This document shows, piece by piece, positions 10,758-22,330 of a stretch of DNA of 64,000 nt. The translations under genes were made by a program, and so were the position numbers. The DNA comes from Ephemerocybe angulata (lineage: Eukaryota; Basidiomycota; Agaricomycetes; Agaricales; Psathyrellaceae). The stretch is from positions 186,001 to 250,000 of the forward strand of contig JAACJK010000121.1 in NCBI GenBank assembly GCA_013368325.1, written 5' to 3'. The notes beneath the pieces are model-generated. The model was not told where the DNA came from. It did no database searches and saw only the letters and a program-made list of their open reading frames with translations. Within the stretch, counting starts at the first letter, position 1. Each line of letters starts with the position of its first letter.

Positions 10758-12070
10758 TCAGTCAAAAAAACTGACAATGTCCGACACCTCTCTCCTCGAC
10801 CTCTCCATCTCATAACGCGCCGCCATCTCAACGTCCGGATACCCCAGCCCCATGGTCACAGCCACGACTTCGTTCTCAGTAATGGGAAGGTGTCTGCGAA
10901 GAATGGCTTGATACTGAGTGACACTCTCCTGCACGCCAAATAGACATATTGTGTCAGTAGACGTCCGAACGTCCGAGTCAATTGCCAACTCTCAGCGCAC
11001 CTGGGTCACAGTCTCAAGCCCTCGCGCTCGAGCTGCGATGTTTATGCTCTGCAAGAAGAAGCCAACATCAAGCCACGATCCTTCGAGACAATAAAATGTG
11101 AGCGCTTATAACCCCGTCGTCCCGCAACACAGACTAACCTTGTGTCAACTCCTTATTAATCGTGAACACCATCGCAACAGGCGCCCCATAAAACTGACTG
11201 TGAACGTCCTCATCAGCACTCCCACCTCCAAGAATCCAACCTCCAAGCTCCACACATCAAGTAAAATCCACTCACTAATTCCGCCCGCCAGCCTCCCTCC
11301 TCCCCTTCACATCACCCCTCTCAATCCCAAGCGTCTCCCCAAGCACCCTCCCAAACTCCCGCTTTCTGTCCCCATACACCCCAGGCAGAAGACGCGGGTA
11401 ATACGCATACTGCGCTGTATGCTTCCTCTCATTAACGAGTCCTTCCTCAAGCTCCCCTGGACCGTCTTTGAATTGCTCCTGGTAGGCGGCAAGCACGTCT
11501 TCCTTGACACGGGCGAGCGTCTGGCCCGTAAGGCAATAAACTTTCTCCCAAGGCCTAGTAACACCAATTCACCGTCATGAGCGTTCCGGAATAGGATGGA
11601 TGATTTAGAGGAGCGACAGGACTGTTTGGACGCACTGTATGTTATTCCCCGAAGGCGCGAACCTCGCCACATCCAGAATCTCCTCAACCACGCCCCTCTC
11701 CACCTCCCTCTCCTCCTCAAAGTACCGACACGAAAACCTGCCCTTGATCAGCCCATCCACAAGCTCCACAGCGTTCGCATCCACCAGGTCTCTAGCCCCA
11801 TTGACATCTTCTCCTTTTACTCCTGGCATTTCTGGTGAACCTGGTACATGTACAACATTTACAGCGATGCTTGTCCCGCTAGGCGAGTCTGCGAGAGGAT
11901 GGACAAGGTCGACGTCCGCGGTGGCTGGTTCTACTTTATGTACATCCAAGCGGTTCAGCGCGGTGGAACGGGGAACTATACTGCAGGGCGGCTGGCTTAC
12001 CGACGAGCTTGTACCGAGGTTGCAACTCGATCTCGGAGTGGGTTGTTGTTGTTTCTGTTTCTGAGGACAT
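10758..12070 (-). CDS. Nitroreductase family oxidoreductase (FMN-dependent)
   Basis: Flavoenzyme that reduces nitro, quinone or enone substrates with NAD(P)H; the physiological substrate is unknown. Exons on the minus strand: 12070-12001, 11924-11636, 11554-11276, 11197-11139, 11080-11001 and 10928-10758, summing to 948 bases (315 aa) with consistent phases. Family landmarks are LVDGLIKGRFSCRYF with an EEILDVARFAPSGNNIQPWE block (FMN-binding RxSxRxF and APSxxNxQPW signatures), YGAPVAMVFTINKEL, SWLDVGFFLQSINIAARARG (the glycine/Leu-rich central helix) and the C-terminal VTMGLGYPDVEMA. No signal peptide; cytosolic. The N-terminal 50 residues are poorly conserved and acidic. Confidence 0.85.
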
Positions 12071-12504
12071 TATCGTGGCTAACGTGAAATCTTGTTCTTG
12101 GGTGATCAGGGAATTTACGAAGGGAGTTGAAAGGGGCGCTTCTGCTCACCGGCCTATATATGTATTCAAAGCAGGGCGCCTGCCAGGCCAAGCTTGACCT
12201 GACGCTCAGCCCAACTACGAACGTGACCGACTCGGATGGCTCCTCTCTTCAGGGATGCCCTCCAGCCTCATAGACGAAGGGATTCTGAATTCCAAGGCTT
12301 GAATACGCCCAGCGCAAGTAGTGTCACAGTTCGCATTTCATTATTAATATAAAGTCCTCTAGAATACAACGAAAGCAGGAGTGTCAACCAACCAGTCAAT
12401 ACAAAACCAATACAAAGCTCATCCATCTATCAAAACGAGCAAAAAAAACCCGTCACACGAAACAACAAACTGTCCAACGATTCAGAGTTAGCGAGCGCAC
12501 CACA
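12071..12504. other. Intergenic between nitroreductase and SREBP genes
   Basis: Holds the nitroreductase promoter and the 3' end of the SREBP transcript. It is A-rich just before 12505. No gene, repeat or RNA seen. Confidence 0.4.
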
Positions 12505-15467
12505 TCACGGCGACACCCCTCTCCCAACCCGCTCCATCTCCACCACAAGATCCACCACAGTATCTCGCGCATCCTCCAGCCCAGCCGCAGCAGCGTCCTC
12601 GAACACCCGGCTCCCCAACACCCTCCTCAGCTCACCCACCCCACCCGCCTTCCGCCCCGAGACCCGCGAATGCGGTCTTGACGACAAGGACGGACTCGGC
12701 GGCGGGCTGATAAGCGCCGACACAACCGACACCCTAGCACGGCTCTTCTCGTCGCAGAGCGCAAAGACCCGCCGGTACAACACAAGCCCAGTGAGAAGAG
12801 CCCTGATCTCCTCACACTCATCGTCTTCCGAGATCTCAAGAAGGTCCGAATCCGATGATGACGACGACGACGATGAGGGGGAAGGCGCCTTCCACACACC
12901 CTCGAACACCCGCCCGAGCTCCGCAACGCTCCCACCAAGCTCCATCGCAGCATCGACAGTGCGCCTCATCTCGCGCCGCACGCTCTCCCTCTCCCTCTCC
13001 CTCTCCTTCTCGCGCTCTTTGTCGCCGCAGTCTTCGAGACTCGAAGACCCAACGGCATCGACGAACAGCCATCCCAAATGGTTCTTGACCCTCTGCCTGA
13101 CGAGCGCCGAGGCGAGGACCTCGATCGGCGTTGTCTTGCTTCCAACCGCCTCCTTCGAGACCGATGATAGTTGTCGACTGGCCTCTTCGACACCCCAGGT
13201 CTGCAGCACGAGCTTCTCGCTCAGTTTCGCTGGTGCAGCCTGCGCTCGGGCCCACAGTGATCGAGCCTTCACCCGAGCGAGGGGGTTAAGCAAACCACCC
13301 TGGTTCGTAATAGCGAGTGCGGAGGCGGTGAGTCGAGCGACCGACGGAGACTTCGTGGCGAACAACGAGGCGAACATCTGCACATTCGAAAGAAGGGATA
13401 GCGGCTTCGAGTGGGCTGCAGCAAGAAAATCAGTAAAATTATTCGTTAAGATGGATGAAGTAAATAAAACGCACCATTGAGGACCTTCTCGTCACAGACG
13501 GCGGCCCAGTCGATCTGCCCATCTGCACCCTTCTTCAACTCTTCTTCTCCATTCTTAATGCCCTTTTTGCCGAGCGTCAGAGAGATGCCCATATAGTTGC
13601 ACAGGAAGCTTCCCAGCACGAGCACAGAGACGGCGAGGTGGAAGCCCTGGACATACTCGCCCCAGCTCCAGCTTCCGAATGCCATCAATCGGTGAGCAGA
13701 CTCGACAGGAGGTGGTGTGAACTGGGAAATGATTTCTGGGGCAAGCGCCAAAGGCGGGTTGAGGAGGACTCCGGTGTGGTGGTGATGTGACGAGGATGCA
13801 GATGAGGAGAAGGAAGATGTCAAGGGGGAGTTGAAGAACGAGAAGAGTGCGAAGACGGCGAGAAGGTATTGCTGGGGTTGCTGACCATGGTGTTGCTGAT
13901 GCTGCAATTCGATGGGTGGGCCAAGCATGATTTGGTCTTGCTGCTGCTGCTGCATGGGAGCGTCCTGTGCTGACTGAGAGACCTGCGGGGCCAAAGTCGC
14001 CACGGGCGTAGGGGCAACAGGCACCTTCCTGGGCCTACCCCTCTTCCTCTTCTCTGGAACGCCAGGCATCCCAGGAGCTGATCCACCCAATTGCGAGATG
14101 ACGTTCGCAACGCTCGGTGGTGGTGCGGCCGCCTTTTCCTTCTTCAGAGGCGGATTCGCAACCTTCGCCCGCTTCCTCTTCTTTCCAGTCTCTTCTTCGC
14201 CATCATCACCCTCCTCATCATCGCTATCAAACTCCTCCGCCTCCTCGCCCTCAACCTCGTCCCTTTCCTCCCCTCCAAACCGCTCCCTCCACCTCTGCTC
14301 CCACTCCTTCAACAAGGCTGGCCCTCCGACAAGACCACACACCAACGCTTTCAGCCCATTCTGTTCTGCCTTGAGCCTGTTTTCGCGCTTCTTCAGAACC
14401 CTGATGTACTCCACGGCCTTCCCCAACACGTTGGCCTTGCTGCACTTGCGCGCAACCTTAACACCATCCACGAACCCGCGCTCGTCGATCACATCAACCG
14501 TGCCGTTCTCGCCGTCGATACCAATTCCAGCGCCCTTGAGATACACGCCGTCCTTGAGGTTCTTCTTAATCTTCTTGCCGTTGCCGCCATCACGGTCTTC
14601 GAGCACGCGGAGTGCAGGGACGGCCATACGCAGGCTCTGGATGCGTGCGTTGAGGTTGGTGCGGTAGCGCCGCTCGATAGTGGTATGGCTAGTTTTGGGG
14701 CGAGCGGCCGGAGCGGATGCGGAGGGAATGGCGGAGGACATGGGAGGGGTGGCGGGGGGAGGGGTCGATGCGGCCGATGATGAACTGGAGATGGGTGACT
14801 TTGGTGATATTGCTTGCCGCGGTAGCCGAGGAATGGGGAGTTTGCTTGGTGCAGGGGCGGCGGTGGACTGGGTCGCGTACCCGGACGCAGACATCGGCAC
14901 TGCGAGCATGACGCCTGCAGTCTGGCGAACCCTTTCGGCCAGCTCGAGAGCGGGGTCAAGCCTTGGAGACTCCGATTGCTTCTTCACCTCGACTTTGGGA
15001 GTCGTCGGCTGGGAATAGCCTGCATCACTGGGTCCGGGCGACAAGGAGTTTGCTGAAGACGAAGCGGACGACCCAACACTCAGTCTGCGCTCCTTCGTGC
15101 TGCTCCCGCTGCTGCTTGCCCCTGAAGAGAATACGCTCGCGTTGTCGAGAGCATTCTGAAAGGTAAATGGAAACTGCATTTCCTGGGGCATCGACTGAAA
15201 TGTAGCGTCGTATGCTGGGTATCCGTAGTGCATGGCGCTGGGGTCGAGTCCCATCGACGGGTCAAAGTCCATGCCGAGGTCGTTGAAATCCATAAGGTCT
15301 GTGTACGACTTCATGTCGGCACCGCCGTCCCACAAGGTGCTGAGTTGCGTCCAATCCGCCGGGCTGCTGCTGTCGTCCGTGCTCGAGTTGTCCTCCATGA
15401 TGTCGGACGGGTTTCGCAAGATGAGGTTTAGAGGGTCGGACGGGTCCAGGCCAAGGTCGTTCGACAT
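12505..15467 (-). CDS. sre1: SREBP-type bHLH transcription factor, membrane-anchored
   Basis: Sterol/oxygen-responsive regulator expected to be made as an ER membrane precursor and released by proteolysis. Exons are 15467-13475 and 13415-12505 (2904 bases, 967 aa) with a 59-bp intron. The N-terminus is acidic and Ser-rich. The bHLH begins near residue 258 (TIERRYRTNLNARIQSLR) and has the Tyr (about residue 268) that defines SREBPs. A long loop follows, then helix 2 (SKANVLGKAVEYIRVLKKRE). An AT-hook-like KRKRGRPRK and a Gln tract precede two membrane spans at about 532-552 and 605-630. The last 330 residues look like the conserved C-terminal half of fungal SREBPs (DUF2014-like), including a Glu/Arg repeat and a Ser run. 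ATG chosen at MSNDLGLDPSDPLN; the frame is open upstream but without similarity. Confidence 0.9.
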
Positions 15468-15869
15468 TGCACTGGAGGGAAGGTTGGTTGGTGGTGGATG
15501 GAGAAAAAGAATGGAGGCGAAGTCGCTGTATTTGGCTTGCTGAATCTCGAACCACTTTAATCGCATCAGCCCAGGTTGCCAAATACTACCGTGGGAGTCC
15601 TGAATAAGCAGCCACAGCCCCTATCACGCGACGCGACGCGCTTCAGCGCTCGACCGATCGAATAAGCCGAGGAGGCGCGCCGCCACTCACGCGTATCACA
15701 GGAGGCCTACGAGCTGAGTGAACCTTGTTGGCCTCTTTTGAGCGCATACATTCTGAATCCTGACTTGAATTCGACATAGCTGCGGGCCTTCGCCCAGACT
15801 CCCCTCATTTAAACAACGCTATAACAACGCTACTACGAATTCTACCGGTCGGCGCGCTACAGAGCATGC
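15468..15869. other. SREBP upstream region
   Basis: About 400 bp between the SREBP start and the decayed deubiquitinase. I see no clear motif. Confidence 0.4.
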
Positions 15870-17329
15870 AGTGGAGACGTGCGACGCGGCTCTCTTTCAA
15901 TGCGGAGGCGTTGAATGTCTGTCAGACGGTGGAGGTCGGCGGTCGCTGATGGGCTCCCTTGAGTGGGCGGTACTCACACACACACACAGTGTCCCTCCCG
16001 CCGTACGAGCCATACGAGCCATACGAGTGCGGATAGGCTGCAGCACGAGAGCCCGACGCCGGTGTTTCAGAAGGGTGTGAGGCCCATGGGGTTCAAGAGG
16101 CTCGTTGGGAAGGGCCATGAAGATTTTGCGACGATGAGGCAGCAGGACTCGGAAGAGTTCTTCACTTGGCTGATCAGCGTTATCCGTAGGGATCCCAAGA
16201 AATATGCAGGCGCGGGCGGGGTGAGGGTGGTGGACCCTACACATGTGTTTAGTTATGCGTTGGAGCAGAGGTTGATGTGTGGGGAGTGTAAGAGGGGGGG
16301 ATGCGATGAACGTGGAGGGAGATGGGAAGGTGGAGTATGAGGAGGTGCCGTTGACAATGACGAAGCGTTTGGATGGGTTGCTTGGGACTGGGGCATTGGA
16401 CTATGCGTGTCTGGCTTGCGCTAAGAACATTGTTGCGCTCAAGTGAGTTGTTGTTTTTCCTGTACCCTCATTTTTTGGGTATGTACAGAGGCTGATTGGG
16501 ATTGGGAGAAAGGCGGACGAATTTCGCGTCGTTCCCCGAGGTGTTGGTCATACACGCCAAGGAATTCCAGTTGGTAAACTGGGTCCCAGCCAAGCTCGGT
16601 GCGCCGCCCACCCTCCCCATTTCCCCCTTCTTCCAATACCAAACCTAACTCGTGTTTCCTCTAGACATCCCGACCATCCTCCCCAAAGACAACCTCCTCG
16701 AGTTCACCGAGGCACACCTCGGAACCGGGCTCAAAGAGAGCGAAGAGCCCCTGCCCGATGATACTGAGAATGCCTCGGCTGGAGGGGAAGAGGAGGGGGC
16801 GGTTTGCCAAGCTGCGTTGGAGCTTGGTTGGAGCAGTTGCAGATGATGGGGTTCCGGCTTGTGAGGTGTCAGAAGGCGCTACTTGCGACGGGGAATGCGG
16901 AGGCGGAGGCGACGAATGGTGGGGATGTTGGCTGATATGGGGTTCACGAGTGCGCAGGCGAAGAAAGCGTTGAAAGAAACAGTCCGTTCTCCTCCTTTTT
17001 ACTTACTACTTGGACTCGCGATTCTGATTCTAGTTTATCGTTGCTTTCTTTTCTTAGTCGGGCGACGCTGAACGCGCAGTCGAATGGCTCTTCAGCCACC
17101 CAGAGGAAACCGGAGAAGACACCTCCACAACCGCAACTTTCTCTGCAGACTCGCACAAGGGCCCATCGGTGCAGTCGGGGCACTCCGTGGCGCACATTCA
17201 CATCGGCGATGAGGTAGGTGGGGGAGGGGACTGTGGTGACTGAGGGGTGCCAGTGGGTGCTGATGATGAGAAGGTTGTGAAAGGGAGTTGAAGAGGTTGG
17301 CTTATTTGTATTTCTTTGAGAGGGTTTGA
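15870..17329 (+). pseudogene. Decayed Ubp14/USP5-type ubiquitin hydrolase
   Basis: Remains of a deubiquitinase that disassembles free ubiquitin chains. Recognisable pieces in order: SGRYSHTHTVS, PTPVFQKGVRPMGFKRLVGK, DFATMRQQDSEEFFTWLISV, PTHVFSYALEQRLMCGECKR, VPLTMTKRLDGLLG, TNFASFPEVLVIHAKEFQLV, a UBA-like LQMMGF with QKALLATGNAEAEA, a second UBA (DMGFTSAQAKKALKET), and the His-box region HKGPSVQSGHSVAHIHIGDE followed by DEKVVK, ELKRLAYLYFFERV and a stop at 17327-17329. Frames change at a G run near 16288, near 16840-16870 and near 17260. A stop interrupts the start of the region. The N-terminal zinc fingers and the catalytic Cys box are absent. Some splice sites survive (about 16443 to 16512). 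Confidence 0.8.
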
Positions 17330-18042
17330 GGTGTTCGGATGGAGGGAGATGAGAATTGGATAATGGATTGGGATTCTGAATGTATTTGTACTGGATTGTT
17401 TGGCTTGCCGTTCGTGAATCAAGGTGTACATCTCGTCAAGGAGAACGCGGCAGCTTGTATGGGTTATGATATGTAGGCGGAGGCCAGCAGCGACCAGAGG
17501 AAAGGGTGTGCCCTAGGCCACAATAAAGGTAGGAAAATGAGCTGAGGGTCTTCAAGTTATCGAGGGTCTTATCACTGGGAATCATGATGTTGGTTTAAGC
17601 GCTCACAGAGAAGAAGAATAAGTACAACAGGAGAAGCTATTTGAAAGCAGGAAAGCAGCGTAGATTGAGGAGGTGGATGGTAGATAGTACATCTTTACTT
17701 ATATGAGATTCAGAAGAGAGACGGAGTGGGGTGAGTGCGAGCCAACATGTATATGGCCGAAGACGAGGATGACTTTGGTGCCACGAGTAAAGTAGTGGGG
17801 GAGGGGAGTTGGCGTGGGTCTACGCTATTAGTAGGAAGGCAACTTGGAATGGTAGACGATACGAGGCGAAATCATAGCATGTGGTAGTACAAAAGCGTTT
17901 GAGCTTATTCCGAACATATTCGTGGTCCAATTACAATCTGCGGCAAGAGTAAGATGCCAGATAAGGTCATAAAGTAGAGGGAGAGCGGAGCGGAAGCGTA
18001 CCGTGGCGTGGTGGGGACCTTCGAGAGGGGGGCGGGGCACTG
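17330..18042. other. Intergenic, no gene seen
   Basis: About 700 bp between the deubiquitinase relic and the stop of the microexon gene. It probably includes the latter's 3' UTR. No repeats or RNA genes recognised. Confidence 0.4.
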
Positions 18043-20310
18043 CTACTTCTCGTAGTATTCGTCCTCTTCGTAGATGTCGGAGCTCGCTGTCGATTTCTTT
18101 GAGCGAGTTGACCGGGCTCTGGGTTCCCCCGGCAAAAATCCGAAAGCGCTCCCGAAGGAGGCCCTGGTCTGGGCCTGCTCGCTGCTCTCGGGAGCCTGAG
18201 GAGAGGCGGCAGGCGCGGGCAATACGGTGGGTACGGGCTGCTGGGGATACTGGGCGTGGCTCGCTTCGTGTCTGGAACCCGCTGCACTCGGGTTAGTGCG
18301 AGGGCCTCTATTCCTCGGGCTGGGAGGAGGGCTGTATCGAGATTCGAGAGATAAGTTGTCAGCCTCGTATGTGGAGACTTTAGTAGTGGGCGCTTAAGGC
18401 TTACAGTGACGTGACTCTGAATAGGTAGATTGCGTGAGATTAGCACGAGTTCTTGGGCCTCGGAATAGGCTAGAGAAAGACTTACGAAGGCACATAGCCC
18501 ACACTTTCGGGAGCTGGGGCGGGAAATAAAGCTACAGTTCTTCGGAAGGGCCCCGTAAACTCTTGGGCGTGTTCCGGACTATGAGATCGTGGCATTGAAA
18601 GTTGGCAGGGTGCTCGCGAGGACATAAGGTGAGAGCTTACGTTGGGGAGCGCTGAATAGTGCTGCTGTTTGTAGCAGACTCGGAACGAGAAGGACGCAGG
18701 GCGGGCGCGCTGTACATACAAGCATCATTCTCCGGCCAATGTTTGGTTGTAGGAAAAATAGGCTGCGTACCTGAAAGGACTCGGACGCCACCTGAATAGG
18801 GCCACTTGTTAATCACGAAACAAGAATAAAAAAATCAGCTGATGACACTTACGCCTCTTGTCTGGAAGGCTGCTGCTCAAGAACGGGTCTAAGGGATCCA
18901 TCGGAATGAGTTCGGGAACTAGGATATTGAGTAGCCCACTCACGGAGAGCCGTGGGCGCTTGGCGTAGCATACTGGGGACGACTGTGGAAGGGGTAGGAG
19001 TCGTTTGTAAATATTCATGTATATCGATAGAACTGGGAAGAGAACGATGGCACGTACCCATGTATCCCTGACGTAGGGAGCGCTGGCTGGGGAGGGGCCC
19101 TGAAGCAAGAATGATGTAAGGATAACAGTAAGATACTATGGAGGCTACGGCAATGTGCTCACAAATTGTCTGGGCGCAGGCTCGCATACTGGGAGCTGAA
19201 AAGGCTTTAGCATATTCTCGAGCGACACACCATTGAAATCTCTCTTAGAACGCACTTTAAGATAGGCTGGCTAGCCATGCCCTGTCTAAGAGGCAAAGCC
19301 GTGATTCCGTGAGTAGCATGCAACGAGCTATGCTAGTGCGGGGCGTACCGATTCTGGTAAATGGGTGTCTGCTGGTTTAACCCTGGGCGAGTGCCAGTGC
19401 TATAGCAGAGAATGAGCGTGACCTCCTTGCTCTAGTACGCAGCGCAGTTAACATACCTCGAACTCGTAGGAGAGTTGAAGGTGATCCTGTTGAAATTGGC
19501 ATCAAACAGGTACGAGACAAGATATGAAAGACAAACCGCGAGGACCAGGGAGCCTCTACAGTACGTGTGGAAGGCCTGGGGTTTGTCAGCGTTGAGCTTC
19601 AATGATACCTTGGAGGCTTGGATGACGAAGAAGTACGAACGGAGGATTCGCAACCTCGGAGCGAGAGCTCCCTCCGCGCGGAGATGGTTGAGCGACGGGG
19701 TTGGCATTGCCTGCCTGTTATGTTTTGGGGTTTGAGTCTGTCGGGATCTAAATCATGGAGTACTCAAAGTCAACGTACCTGCGCAGCGGCCTCTCGGAGC
19801 CGGGAAATAGAATTCCGAGAATTATTGTTTTCACTCCGGAGTTGTTGAATTATCCTATCCAACTCGGCATTTGCAGATGCACGCTGGAAGTAATGTGTCA
19901 GATCGATGGTGCAATGGTGGTGCTGGGAAGCGCAAAACGGAACGCACGACAGTGAGAGCCTGAACAGCTTTGTCCAGTTTAGCCAATTTGGTCTCGAGGG
20001 CCGACTCGGACTCCAAGGAGAACGTTTCGAATAGAAAGTCCTTGGCTGCGGTCCAGAAATCATTTTTCTGTGTCTTGCTGCCTTCGAAGATTGCCCTGAA
20101 ATCTCTTTGACGCCTCAAAGCCAGTCTCAGAGCGGGACCCAGCTTCCTATGGCCTGCCGGATTATCCCAGGTGTCAAGAGCCTCTCGCACCTCGCTGATA
20201 GCCGCTTCAAGGCGTTCAAGGCAAGCCCGAATGCGCTCCTCATCTGACTGACCACCCGCGGGCTGAGTTGGATTCGGGGGCTGGTCTGGAGGTGGGTTGG
20301 AATCAGACAT
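18043..20310 (-). CDS. Microexon-rich gene: coiled-coil head, disordered Pro/Ser/Gln tail
   Basis: Not recognised. I can build 16 exons: 20310-19948, 19883-19779, 19710-19637, 19575-19537, 19486-19457, 19399-19349, 19285-19256, 19195-19163, 19099-19058, 18982-18974, 18918-18853, 18791-18771, 18709-18641, 18578-18486, 18416-18405 and 18331-18043. They total 1326 bases (441 aa). Introns are 50-75 bp. From the fourth exon on, every exon starts in phase 2, and each internal one is a multiple of 3. The head (exons 1-2, about 156 aa) is helical, with RIRACLERLEAAISEVREAL and ELDRIIQQLRSENNNSRNSI, a likely coiled coil. The rest is low-complexity Pro/Ser/Arg/Gln with short QYA/QYP motifs, ending in an acidic DIYEEDEYYEK. 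The 9-bp exon (18974-18982) is least certain; the alternative implies a 25-bp intron. A scaffold role is only a guess. Confidence 0.65.
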
Positions 20311-20493
20311 AGAGCTAAGGTCAAAGTGGCAATAGATGGGCTGGGGAGTGAGTCTGAATGAACGCTGTATCCAAAAGGGCTCAAGTGTTCTGGCTTTATA
20401 GATACAGGGAACCTACCCCCCGTGTTAATGAGTCATTAAAGGATGCCTAACTAGGTGTATCTCGACGCTCTGGGTAAGGAGTGGCCACTGAGT

Positions 20494-21806
20494 CTACATC
20501 GGGTTTAACACCCCAAGACGAACCATCCACTTCAGCCGGGTGCTGTACCCATGCGCTGGCCACACGCGGCGACTTCGGGAGAAGTATCCAATATTTTGGG
20601 ACAGACAGCGGACCTCCCTCGCTGCTTCTTCAGCAGTTGGGCGCATGGCAGGATCTTTCTGAGTCATTTTCTGAGCCACAGAACTGAGTTTGTCGATCGT
20701 TTCGTCTGGGCCGTATTCCTGTTGGTATCAGAGGTGAATTAGCTAAAAAAGGGAAGATTCTGAGGAGAGGTGCATGGCGCACGTTGTAATATCCGAGGAG
20801 CAGATTACCCAGGTGGTAAACGTCAACCGGGAATGGGTCGTAGGGTTCTGTCAAAGACATCTCCGGCACTGATGTGTCTTGTCCATAGATTCCCAAAAGC
20901 CGTACTCCTGTATTCGTGGCGAACTTCCTCGAGTACCCGAAGTCAATTACGAAGTAGTGGTTTGGTCGTGCTGACCAGCGGCTACGCCACTTCGGACCTC
21001 CTTTAAAACCCTCTCGACGCCCATCGGGAGCCGAGGAAGGATCCCATGGATGGGTCCCCCTTGGAATAATTTTTGTTGTGTCAATCATAACATTAAAGCG
21101 GCAAAAGTCCCTGTAAATCATTAGTGTCCCACATTACAGGCCTTTGCAAAACCACATACCGATGTGCGATATGGTGGGCATGCAAAAAGTCGAGGCACTT
21201 GAATCATTGGGTTGGCTTCAATTCTTATTGATATGATATAAAAATCGACGCACCTCTGTAAGCTGAATAGTAATTTCTAGTAGCTCCCCTGCATGCCGGA
21301 AGGGTATCTCGTTATGCTCATAAAGAAGCGGTATGACAATCAGAACATGGGTTTCGCAAGCAGGAATGAGGATCACGTCCAGAAGGGGAACACAGTGGTT
21401 TCTCCGATCTTCCGTTTGAGGATACGAAGAAACAAAGGAAGAGATAGAAAGCTCCTCAGACGATGTGGGGATGTGCTTCAACACAACTTTCTGCCCGTCT
21501 GCTACGCGGATGGCGTCCACCAGCCCCGGATACTGCCACACAGTGGTTAAACGGTTGAAAGTAATTACAGCCATATTCGTGACTCACAGCTTGGATTGAA
21601 TCTTCGGGCGGGTAATCCAGTGCATCGACGTCCAACCCTTGCCACGAGGGCACCCAATCGGGGTGGTACCTGGGTCTTAAGGCGTATCCCCGCTGCAAAA
21701 GCAAGTAGTACATTTGGACCCATCTTTCTTCGTCCTCCAGAATGAGACAGTCCGAGAACACTTTTGCCCTGTTCTCCTTCTTAACGGTCGAATGAAGCAG
21801 GTTCAT
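20494..21806 (-). CDS. Protein kinase-like protein, agaricomycete type
   Basis: Exons 21806-21588, 21532-21254, 21197-21160, 21110-20783 and 20718-20494 give 1089 bases (362 aa) with consistent phases. The kinase fold is shown by a beta-3 Lys in GQKVVLKHIPTS, then VLIVIPLLYEHNE (hinge region), LDFLHAHHIAHRDFCRFNVM (HRD catalytic loop, with Asn in the right place), HYFVIDFGYSRKF (DFG) and VDVYHLGNLLL (the F-helix Asp). The C-lobe has KMTQKDPAMRPTAEEAAREV. The usual glycine-rich loop is missing: the segment before the Lys is YPGLVDAIRVADGQ. Catalytic residues are otherwise intact, so activity is possible. The substrate is unknown. A fragment of a second copy lies upstream at 22190-22330. Such kinase-like genes are commonly expanded in mushroom-forming fungi. 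Confidence 0.78.
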
Positions 21807-22189
21807 TTAGCCGTGCTGTATGTGTGAGTTGGTTGAAGCTAAACAAGGCGCGGTTTGATGCACAATTGATGCATGGTTCCAAATATGATTTGATCAATTT
21901 GATGGGCGGAGGACTTGGCCACGGCTTGGACTTCCGCCACATTCTGCCATGTTGCCCATGACAGAATGCGCCGAAATCCCGAGATACGAGCTGTGCATGG
22001 TCCCCCTTAATCCTCGTGTGGGTCCACCGCTCTGCATTCCAAGGGCAGCGTGTTTCTGTCTGAGTCGGAGTGCGACCGAGAGAACCTGATAGTTAAATTG
22101 GGCAGCGACGATAGATTTTGGGTTCAAATCGGCCTGGACAGGTGTACTGGGGCTCCTATTGAAGACGAAAGCTGAGAGCCAACAGCTTG
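21807..22189. other. Upstream of kinase-like gene, nothing supported
   Basis: About 380 bp with a continuous but featureless minus-strand frame extending from the relic. No domain is visible. Confidence 0.35.
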
Positions 22190-22330
22190 TAATATAAATG
22201 GGGTGGTCCAGGGTGGTCCCCATATTATTATGATGGCCAGAGACGACGATTCCGGGAGTACTATCCGGTTGACCAGTGGCGCAAGGAGCGGACGGCGTGG
22301 GACGCAAAGCTGGATCTGTTTGAGTCAACC
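22190..22330 (-). pseudogene. Fragment of a second kinase-like gene
   Basis: The minus strand reads LTQTDPALRPT, matching MTQKDPAMRPT of the adjacent kinase-like gene. In a shifted frame it then reads AVRSLRHWSTG, a stop, and YSRNRRLWPS, matching AAREVRCLSQNIGYFSRSRR. So the extreme C-lobe of a paralogue is present with a frameshift and a stop. Nothing of the catalytic core is visible upstream. Confidence 0.6.

Noticed and set aside
12791..13480. Long plus-strand Ser/Asp-rich open frame
   Set aside because: It is the antisense shadow of the SREBP C-terminal half; its Ser and Asp runs mirror the repeats on the coding strand.
14091..14780. 229-codon plus-strand frame with hydrophobic leader
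   Set aside because: Antisense of the SREBP bHLH and acidic region; the minus-strand protein has clear family motifs there.
15971..15986. CA dinucleotide run
   Set aside because: A short microsatellite inside the deubiquitinase relic; too short to be of note.
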